Shown here one piece after another: positions 1-5,319 of a DNA stretch of 64,000 nucleotides. Positions within the stretch are counted from its first letter, which is position 1; every line of letters starts with the position of its first letter. The notes under the pieces are model-generated. The model did no database searches, was not told the origin of the DNA, and saw only the letters and a list, made by a program, of their open reading frames with translations. Made by a program: the position numbers and the translations under genes. Origin of the DNA: an uncultured bacterium (GTDB taxonomy: Bacteria; Verrucomicrobiota; Kiritimatiellia; RFP12; UBA1067); NCBI GenBank assembly GCA_902800055.1, contig CADCCW010000016.1, positions 1 through 64,000 on the forward strand, read 5' to 3'.

Positions 1-206
1 GCCCTGCGTTCGAACAGTCGCTCGCGCTCGGCGAGGATCTTCTGCTCCACCGGCAGGTACTTCCTGAGCCACGCCCGGTGCTCCGCCTCCGCCTGCGCGA
101 CCAGGCCGCCGGCGGGCCAGGCCGTGGGCCGTTGCCGCGCCGCCGCTTTGGCGGAATCAGGCCTTTGCCGCGTTTTGGGTGGTGATTTTGCCTTTTTCGG
201 GTTCAT
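1..206 (-). CDS. Hypothetical protein, N-terminal part only
   Basis: An open frame on the minus strand starts at ATG 206 and runs off the left edge of the window. About 68 residues are visible. The first ~30 are rich in Lys, Arg, Pro and Ala and look unstructured. The rest is charged and probably helical (AEAEHRAWLRKYLPVEQKIL). I do not recognise a family. Support for the start comes from the -10-like TATCAT 8 nt upstream, the spacing used repeatedly in this window for leaderless genes. It is divergent from the sigma-factor gene. It is a real but partial gene with moderate confidence. Confidence 0.5.
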   Translation of the reverse strand, partial: MNPKKAKSPPKTRQRPDSAKAAARQRPTAWPAGGLVAQAEAEHRAWLRKYLPVEQKILAERERLFERR

Positions 207-225
207 GGAAGGGTATGATACCACA
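207..225 (-). promoter_or_regulatory. Extended -10 promoter for the partial minus-strand gene
   Basis: On the minus strand the sequence reads GTGGTATCATACCC directly before the ATG at 206. It is a variant of the TGGTATAATAC box found throughout the window. The gap between TATCAT and ATG is 8 nt, so the mRNA should be leaderless or nearly so. Confidence 0.5.
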
Positions 226-303
226 CCGCGGGACGAAAGGCAAGGAGAAAGTGAGATTACGGTGCGGATGAAATCTTATGGGGGGAGGTGGGGTGGCGTG
301 GAA

Positions 304-320
304 TATGGTATAATTCGCAT
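304..320 (+). promoter_or_regulatory. Extended -10 promoter of the sigma factor/kinase operon
   Basis: TATGGTATAATTCGCAT lies immediately before ATG 321. TATAAT occupies 309-314 and the gap to the ATG is 6 nt, so transcription should begin at or next to that ATG. The ATG opens a mini-ORF, not the sigma-factor gene itself. Confidence 0.7.
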
Positions 321-386
321 ATGAGAGCAATCAAATATGTGATAATCGATGTTAAGATGTCCCGGTTGGAGGCAGTTTGGCCATGA
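321..386 (+). CDS. Leaderless mini-ORF coupled to the sigma-factor gene
   Basis: A 21-codon ORF begins with ATG 6 nt after the -10 box and begins MRAIKYVIIDVK. Its TGA (384-386) overlaps the sigma-factor ATG at 383 as ATGA. The layout suggests translational coupling: ribosomes that start leaderless on the mini-ORF could re-initiate on the sigma gene, helped by GGAGG at 368-372. There is no evidence that the peptide itself has a function. The same layout recurs at 4846, 18698, 38904 and 45788. Confidence 0.5.
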   Translation: MRAIKYVIIDVKMSRLEAVWP

Positions 387-988
387 CACCTGAGACTTCA
401 ACAACCCTCCTTCGCGACCTCGCCCAGGATTCGCAGAACGCGCGCTGGGCAGAGTTCGTCGCTCGGTATCGCCCAATGATGGAGGCGTATATGCGCGAGC
501 GCTTTCCATCCGTCGATGCTGACGACGTGATTCAGGAGGCGCTGATAGCGCTAATCAAGACTTTCCCGGTATACAACTACTCACCGGAAGAGACGGGTGC
601 GTTTCACAACTACCTGACTGGCATCCTCCGCAACAAGGCACTGAGCGAGATCGAGCGCGAACACCGCCGCAATGCGAATTTGCGGGCGTATGCTGACGAG
701 AAATGGAACGCTGCCAGTTCCGGGGCATCGCCCAGGCTGGAGTCGTCGCGCCGCGACATCTTCGAGATTGCGCTGCGCCAGCTCCTGGCGGACAAGACCA
801 TCCACGAGTTGACGCGCGAGGTGTTCCGCCGCGTGGCGGTCAATGGGGAGAATCCCGAAGATGTCGCGTCCGACATTGGAAAGACACGCAACGCGGTGTA
901 TCAGATGAAGGACCGGATGATGACGCGGCTGAAGGGTTTCGTCGCGGCGCTGGAGAAGGTGGAGACGGAGTCAAATGGCCGGGGCTGA
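383..988 (+). CDS. ECF-type RNA polymerase sigma factor
   Basis: About 201 residues. Region 2 is clear: a core-binding segment ending DADDVIQEALIALIKTFP, then the FHNYLTGILRNKA helix. Region 4 near the C-terminus (ENPEDVASDIGKTRNAVYQM) is the helix-turn-helix that would contact the -35 box. It should direct RNA polymerase to a small regulon. I chose ATG 383, not TTG 377, because it overlaps the mini-ORF stop as ATGA and lies about 10 nt after GGAGG. The gene overlaps the following Ser/Thr kinase gene by 14 nt. In planctomycetes and relatives, sigma factors of this sort are often encoded beside Hanks-type kinases, so the kinase may control its activity. No anti-sigma gene is adjacent. Confidence 0.85.
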   Translation: MTPETSTTLLRDLAQDSQNARWAEFVARYRPMMEAYMRERFPSVDADDVIQEALIALIKTFPVYNYSPEETGAFHNYLTGILRNKALSEIEREHRRNANLRAYADEKWNAASSGASPRLESSRRDIFEIALRQLLADKTIHELTREVFRRVAVNGENPEDVASDIGKTRNAVYQMKDRMMTRLKGFVAALEKVETESNGRG

Positions 989-1856
989 TCCACTGGAGGA
1001 CTTCCTTGACCGCCACGAGCTGATACCATCGGCGGCGAGCATCGCGTCCGGCACAGAAACGTCCAAATGGCGCATCATTGCTTTTCTTGGGCGTGGCGGC
1101 ACTGCCGAGGTGTACCGCGCGGTCCACAAGTCGCTTCCGCTGCAGTCGGCGATGAAGGTTCTGGTGCGCGGCGACGGATCGCGTCGCGAGCGCTTCAGGC
1201 GCGAGGCGGATCTGCTGTCTTGCCTGAAGAGCCCAGTGCTGCCGCGCATCTACGACTCTGGCGAGGTGGAGGGAAAGCCGTACATGGCGATGGAGCTCCT
1301 CGACCCGTGCGAACTGCCGCGCGGCGACAGGGCGGTCGCGGCGTTCCTGACCGCCGTGGCGGGCGGGGTCAAGGCGCTTCACGACATGGGTATAGTGCAC
1401 CGAGACCTCAAGCCGCAGAACATAATGCGGCGAAAGGACGGCTCTCCGGTCATCATCGACCTCGGACTCGCCAAGATGACCAATGCTTCGCAATGTCTGC
1501 CGCGGCCGAATACGCTTTCAATAGTGGACGGCAAGCAAGTCGGACTCGGCACGCCGAGCTATGCCGCGCCGGAGCAGTTCGGCGGCGGCGATATCACCCC
1601 GGCGTCGGATATACACGCGCTTGGCAGGCTGGCCGACGAGTGCTTCGGCGGAAGACCGCCGCGGGCGTGGCGGCGCATCATCGAGCGCGCGACATCGTCG
1701 ATCCCGGCGCTGCGCTACCAGTCCGTCGACGAGTTCGTCCGCGCCATTCGCCGGCGGAACCTGTGGCGAAACATAGGCAAGGCCGTGCTGATTATGTTTT
1801 TGGTCGGCCTGCTGGTCGATATTGTGATCGTCGCCGCGATCATCTGGCTGCTGTAG
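975..1856 (+). CDS. Membrane-anchored Hanks-type Ser/Thr protein kinase
   Basis: 293 residues. The kinase domain covers roughly 33-260: glycine loop GRGGTAEVY (39-47), ATP-binding Lys61 in AMKVL, catalytic HRDLKPQN (142-149), a DLG in place of the usual DFG (162-164), and an APE motif (198-200). One transmembrane helix (about 270-292) ends the protein with almost nothing beyond it, so there is no external sensor domain and the kinase faces the cytoplasm. It overlaps the sigma-factor gene by 14 nt, which implies one transcript and shared function, probably phosphorylation-dependent control of the sigma factor (inference). The catalytic residues are intact, so it is probably active. Confidence 0.9.
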   Translation: MAGADPLEDFLDRHELIPSAASIASGTETSKWRIIAFLGRGGTAEVYRAVHKSLPLQSAMKVLVRGDGSRRERFRREADLLSCLKSPVLPRIYDSGEVEGKPYMAMELLDPCELPRGDRAVAAFLTAVAGGVKALHDMGIVHRDLKPQNIMRRKDGSPVIIDLGLAKMTNASQCLPRPNTLSIVDGKQVGLGTPSYAAPEQFGGGDITPASDIHALGRLADECFGGRPPRAWRRIIERATSSIPALRYQSVDEFVRAIRRRNLWRNIGKAVLIMFLVGLLVDIVIVAAIIWLL

Positions 1857-2002
1857 CGACAATTTTCACGTTCCGCGTAAGATTTCCGGCGCGAGAACCG
1901 AATATGTAACGGGACCTGCGAAGGCCCTGTGCTGGATGCGGCGCGGATGCCGCGGCGGTGCGTGTTGCCGGAAAATTCTGTTTGCGCCCAACGCAAACGG
2001 AA

Positions 2003-2020
2003 TTTTTGGTATAATACGCA
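2003..2020 (+). promoter_or_regulatory. Extended -10 promoter with a long structured leader
   Basis: TTTTTGGTATAATACGCA is a full match to the recurring promoter box. TATAAT is at 2010-2015. No start codon follows at the usual 6-8 nt (GTC is there instead). The next gene begins only at 2232, leaving a transcribed leader of about 210 nt with strong predicted structure. Confidence 0.75.
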
Positions 2021-2231
2021 CCGTCAAATGCATTCGTGCTTTGATCGGCTCAAGAGAAACCTGGAAAATTTCTTATGTACGAGTCGGCAAAGAGGGAATC
2101 CGCCTTTGGGCGCGTTTTCTTCGGCGTCTCGTACAGGGCTTTCCAGGGCCTCTCTTGAAACGCGGGAGAGAACAGCGCCCTCTTTCTTTTCCTGCGAAGC
2201 AAAATAAGGGCAAACAAGAAAGGAAAAGAAA
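2021..2231 (+). ncRNA. Structured leader or independent RNA with a Shine-Dalgarno-sequestering hairpin
   Basis: Three nested perfect helices form a long rod: CAAGAGA 2051-2057 with TCTCTTG 2151-2157, CCTGGAAA 2060-2067 with TTTCCAGG 2140-2147, and GTACGAG 2077-2083 with CTCGTAC 2128-2134. Downstream, TTTCTTTTCCT (2183-2193) is exactly complementary to AGGAAAAGAAA (2221-2231), which holds the Shine-Dalgarno of the gene at 2232. The same pyrimidine run can pair less well with GCGGGAGAGAA at 2162-2172, giving two mutually exclusive folds as in a riboswitch or thermosensor. I do not recognise a known class. The rod shape recalls 6S RNA, but length and bubble do not clearly match. It is not SRP RNA, since the GGAA-loop motif is absent. 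Confidence 0.5.
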
Positions 2232-2870
2232 ATGGGTACATGTCGCAGATGTGGTTGCACTTACGAGTCGGGATACAATGGTTACTGTTCAAAAAAGTGT
2301 TATGAAGAGGATCATACGAAGACGTGCAAGATATGTGGGAAAACGTATGTGCAAGATAACACAACATATTTGATCGGCACTAATTACAAGCAAGCAGGGT
2401 GCTGCTCTGAAAAATGTTATCGCGAATCACGTCTTAGGTATGAAAAACCGAGAGCAGAAAAGACTCTTGAAAAATGGGAAAAGGGACTGGAGAAGAGTCA
2501 AAAGAAGTATCGTGTCAAGATAGACAAACTCAAGGAAGCTATACGTAGTAATGATCCAGAAGCTATGCTTGTAGCAAGAAAAGGCAGTGAGTTCAAGCGT
2601 GCTTGTGGTTGCATGTTCACAATTGTTCGCGGTGCTTTCTTTTTGGCATTTCTCTTTTTCTTCGCGGTTGGACTTGTTAATGTTGCTAAATTTGTCCGCG
2701 ATAATGGAAATCGTTCGGGCACCAACAACATTACCGTTGAAGCAACGAGTGAGACAGGTGTGCCAACTCCGCAGGAGGAGAAACAGGACGATATCAAACC
2801 TTATGTAACGCCCGATTCTGCTGTCACAACGCAGAATGTTTCAAATTCCGCTTCTGTGCCAGTTGAATAA
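2232..2870 (+). CDS. Zinc-ribbon membrane protein of unknown function
   Basis: 212 residues. The N-terminal ~75 residues contain many paired cysteines (CRRCGC, YCSKKCY, CKICGKTY, CCSEKCY), likely two treble-clef or zinc-ribbon modules. A charged helical stretch follows (about 75-120, Lys/Glu rich, probably coiled coil), then one transmembrane helix (about 133-155) and a Thr/Ser/Pro-rich tail outside. No catalytic motif is visible. The gene is AT-richer than its neighbours, which suggests acquisition. Its Shine-Dalgarno can be masked by the leader hairpin described at 2183-2231. It may form an operon with the next two unknown envelope genes. The family is unknown. Confidence 0.7.
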   Translation: MGTCRRCGCTYESGYNGYCSKKCYEEDHTKTCKICGKTYVQDNTTYLIGTNYKQAGCCSEKCYRESRLRYEKPRAEKTLEKWEKGLEKSQKKYRVKIDKLKEAIRSNDPEAMLVARKGSEFKRACGCMFTIVRGAFFLAFLFFFAVGLVNVAKFVRDNGNRSGTNNITVEATSETGVPTPQEEKQDDIKPYVTPDSAVTTQNVSNSASVPVE

Positions 2871-2909
2871 TGGAGTTCAAAGGCGATTCGTGAGTAAGAT
2901 TGGAAAGCA

Positions 2910-3713
2910 ATGAAAGACGCACTAACAATACTTGGCGCTATTGCGGTGGCGGTTGTCGTCTGCTTCGTCATCGCCTCGCGCGAGCAGCGCGAGGCGATGC
3001 TCGACAAGGTGGCTGTGCTAGGCGATTCGTCCGGCGGTGAGAAGACACCGCGAATCGTCAGGGAGCAACAACGCAAGGAGCGCATTAGGCAGAATACGGA
3101 ATGGACGCCGGAGAACCAGGCGCTTCACCCGATCGAATACTGCCAGGCGCAGCTTGAGAAACTTGCCGAACACGCGAGCAAGCTTGACGTGCAAGCGCAC
3201 AAGTACGCGGTGGCGAAGAACCAGGCAACCCGTGCCGTGTCGGACGCCGAGGCGCAACTCGCAGACATAGCAAAATTCCTCGAAGAGGCAAAACGCTCCT
3301 ACAGGGAAGCGGCGGCATCAGGGAAGTGGCCTGTGACGATTCGCGGATTTGCGATCTCCAAGGAAAAGGCCGAGGAGAAGATTGTCGCTGCGGCTGAAAA
3401 ACGTCCGAATCTTCAATCCACCATAGCGAGAAACAAGGCGCTGCTTGTGCAGTTGGAGAAGAAGTCCGTGCGCGTTTCCGAGGAGCGGAGGAACATCGTC
3501 AAGACAAAGGAGCGGATTCAGATGGTTCTGAACGACCTTAATCTGAAGAAGGTCGTCGAAGGCGATGAGGGCATAGCAGACGCCCTGAACGCCATCAATG
3601 ACTCTCTTGGATCGCTGGGCACGAACTACGAGGATCCGTCCGTTGACGATCTGCTCGCGCCAGACAAGGCGTCCAAGATAAAGATGTCCTTCGATGAAAT
3701 AATGGCGGAATGA
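2910..3713 (+). CDS. Membrane-anchored coiled-coil protein, unknown
   Basis: 267 residues: an N-terminal transmembrane helix (about 6-24), then mostly long charged helices predicted to form coiled coil (about 70-210), ending in an acidic segment (SVDDLLAPDKASKIKMSF). It resembles a membrane-tethered spacer or scaffold, and I cannot name a family. ATG 2910 overlaps the TGA of a 7-codon frame starting at GTG 2890 as ATGA, which may couple its translation to upstream initiation. The stop sits one base before the ATG of the lipoprotein gene at 3715, so the two are very probably co-translated. Confidence 0.7.
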   Translation: MKDALTILGAIAVAVVVCFVIASREQREAMLDKVAVLGDSSGGEKTPRIVREQQRKERIRQNTEWTPENQALHPIEYCQAQLEKLAEHASKLDVQAHKYAVAKNQATRAVSDAEAQLADIAKFLEEAKRSYREAAASGKWPVTIRGFAISKEKAEEKIVAAAEKRPNLQSTIARNKALLVQLEKKSVRVSEERRNIVKTKERIQMVLNDLNLKKVVEGDEGIADALNAINDSLGSLGTNYEDPSVDDLLAPDKASKIKMSFDEIMAE

Positions 3714-3714
3714 C

Positions 3715-4767
3715 ATGACGAAGGAAGCCATGTCATTGCGAGCATGTGCCGTGCAGTTCTGTGCGGCACTACTCGCCGCCATGGTGTGCGGATGTTTTTC
3801 GATTTCTCTTACGCATGAGCTGGAAGGCATGACGGAGAACGGGCCTCCTGGCGGAAAATACAACATCAAAGGCGCGGACGCGCCCCTTGTTGCCGCACTT
3901 CGGAAACATGCGCCAAGAAGTATTGTGTTTACGGATGAATTCGACTCGTCCGTTGTAACATTAGACGTACGTGTTTCAGATGTTATTGAAGATAAAGACA
4001 CAACTTCCGCCGTTCATGTTCTCCCGGGCGTTTTGACTCTATTTTTGTTCCCTGGGGTTAGGGAGAGACAAAAAACGTATAAGATCAATTGCATCAGTCC
4101 AATCGGTGCAAAGGAAATCGGAGTAAAAATTGTAGGTCGCGAGACTGTGTGCATGATTCCGTTGGGGTGGTTGCCGTTTGCGTTTCCGCTTGATGGCTAT
4201 GACTACACATTTTTGGATGTGGCGAACACGTGGAGTGAAAACAAAAAGCAAGCGTGGGAAGATGCGACGATGAGCGCGGAGGCAAAGGCCATCATGTCAA
4301 CCCTGACAAAGGCGCGGTATGATGCGTATGTGACGAAACAGAAGAATGCTGACGAGGCGAACCATCGGGAGAATGTCATGCGCAAGGCGGAGCTCGGATG
4401 GCCGCTTGAGTCGACGCTAAGAGACTTTGCAGTCAAGGAGACGGCGGGGCTTTGGGACATCGTCGTGTCCTTCCGGGCAGAAATATCCATTCGCAAGAAC
4501 CGGTTGCAGAGGTTGAGTGATGCCATCAAGGGGTTTGGAAGAAAGCCAGAAGAGGACTCCGACTACATCAAGTGCAAAGGCGAGTATGATACGGCGAGGG
4601 GTGCGCTTGTGCAGATATTCAAGAACCTTGAAAGCGCTTATCTTGCCGCGAGCAAAAACGACGCGCTTTATGATAGCGCAGAAGCCCGCGCGAGGACGAG
4701 CAAGGCGGTTGATGAATGTTCCAGCTTCGCTGTAGACGCGGCGAATAGGATCCTGAAAAACAAATAA
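3715..4767 (+). CDS. Predicted lipoprotein, unknown function
   Basis: 350 residues. The N-terminus has a hydrophobic signal (CAVQFCAALLAAMVCGC) with a lipobox-like AAMVCGC around residues 21-27, so the mature protein is probably lipid-anchored in the envelope. The middle (about 50-170) has beta-like hydrophobic alternation. The C-terminal half is charged and helical (from about 185). No conserved enzymatic motif is seen. Part of the gene (about 3950-4260) is AT-rich. It follows the coiled-coil membrane protein almost without a gap, and the pair may be one envelope complex (inference). Confidence 0.65.
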   Translation: MTKEAMSLRACAVQFCAALLAAMVCGCFSISLTHELEGMTENGPPGGKYNIKGADAPLVAALRKHAPRSIVFTDEFDSSVVTLDVRVSDVIEDKDTTSAVHVLPGVLTLFLFPGVRERQKTYKINCISPIGAKEIGVKIVGRETVCMIPLGWLPFAFPLDGYDYTFLDVANTWSENKKQAWEDATMSAEAKAIMSTLTKARYDAYVTKQKNADEANHRENVMRKAELGWPLESTLRDFAVKETAGLWDIVVSFRAEISIRKNRLQRLSDAIKGFGRKPEEDSDYIKCKGEYDTARGALVQIFKNLESAYLAASKNDALYDSAEARARTSKAVDECSSFAVDAANRILKNK

Positions 4768-4824
4768 CCTAAGTGTTGTTTCCGTCGTTCCATTTTTGCG
4801 GCTGGGCGCTTCCATCCGCGCGCG

Positions 4825-4845
4825 GAAAATGCTATAATATCCGCC
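4825..4845 (+). promoter_or_regulatory. Extended -10 promoter of the NfeD gene
   Basis: GAAAATGCTATAATATCCGCC. TATAAT is at 4833-4838 and a GTG follows after exactly 7 nt at 4846, the same spacing seen at bamA and rsgA. Confidence 0.65.
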
Positions 4846-4875
4846 GTGACGAAAAAAGAAAGGAGCACAAGATGA
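4846..4875 (+). CDS. Leaderless mini-ORF overlapping the NfeD start
   Basis: GTG starts 7 nt after the -10 box and encodes nine residues (MTKKERSTR). Its TGA overlaps ATG 4872 as ATGA. The codons AAA GAA AGG AGC also carry the AAAGGAG ribosome-binding site of the main gene, so this short frame and the Shine-Dalgarno are one element. It is a likely coupling device, and no peptide function is implied. Confidence 0.45.
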   Translation: MTKKERSTR

Positions 4876-5312
4876 CAAGTTGCGGATGGATGTGGCTTTA
4901 CGCGGGCGCGGGACTGATGCTGGCGGAACTGCTGGCTCCGGGGTTCGTGGTGTTCTTCTTCGGGCTTTCCGCCGCGTCGGTGGGGCTGTGCCGCTTCGCG
5001 TTCGGCGAGGCGCTCACCCCGACCTGGCAGCTCGCGGCGTTCTCCGCCTTCTCGGTGCTCTACCTGCTCTTCCTCAGGCGCTGGCTGAAGCGCGTCTTCA
5101 TGGGCACGGTCACCACCTCGGCGACCGACTTCGAAGACGACATGGTCGGCCGCTTCGCCAAGGTGACGGCCGCGATCGCGCCGCCGAAGACCGGGCGGGT
5201 GATGGTGGGCGACGCCGAGTGGACCGCCTCCGCCGCGGCACCGATCGCCGTGGGTGCGGACGTCAAGGTGGTCGCGCGCGACAACCTGACGGTGCGGGTG
5301 GAGCCGGTCTAG
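4872..5312 (+). CDS. NfeD-like membrane protein
   Basis: 146 residues. Two or three transmembrane helices (about 5-30, 32-50 and 55-75; for example LAPGFVVFFFGLSAASVG) precede a small soluble domain (about 90-145) that fits the OB-fold of NfeD proteins, with ADVKVVARDNLTVRVEPV at the end. NfeD proteins partner with stomatin/SPFH proteins or the ClpP-like protease NfeD1b in membrane quality control. No stomatin gene lies next to it here. ATG 4872 was chosen over the upstream in-frame ATG because of AAAGGAG at the right spacing and the overlap with the mini-ORF. Confidence 0.8.
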   Translation: MTSCGWMWLYAGAGLMLAELLAPGFVVFFFGLSAASVGLCRFAFGEALTPTWQLAAFSAFSVLYLLFLRRWLKRVFMGTVTTSATDFEDDMVGRFAKVTAAIAPPKTGRVMVGDAEWTASAAAPIAVGADVKVVARDNLTVRVEPV

Positions 5313-5319
5313 GGCGGCC

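Noticed and set aside
2051..2157. Possible SRP 4.5S RNA or standard 6S RNA
   Set aside because: The GGAA/GGAG loop motifs of SRP RNA are absent. The rod is shorter than 6S, and the central bubble does not match clearly. Kept as an unassigned structured RNA.
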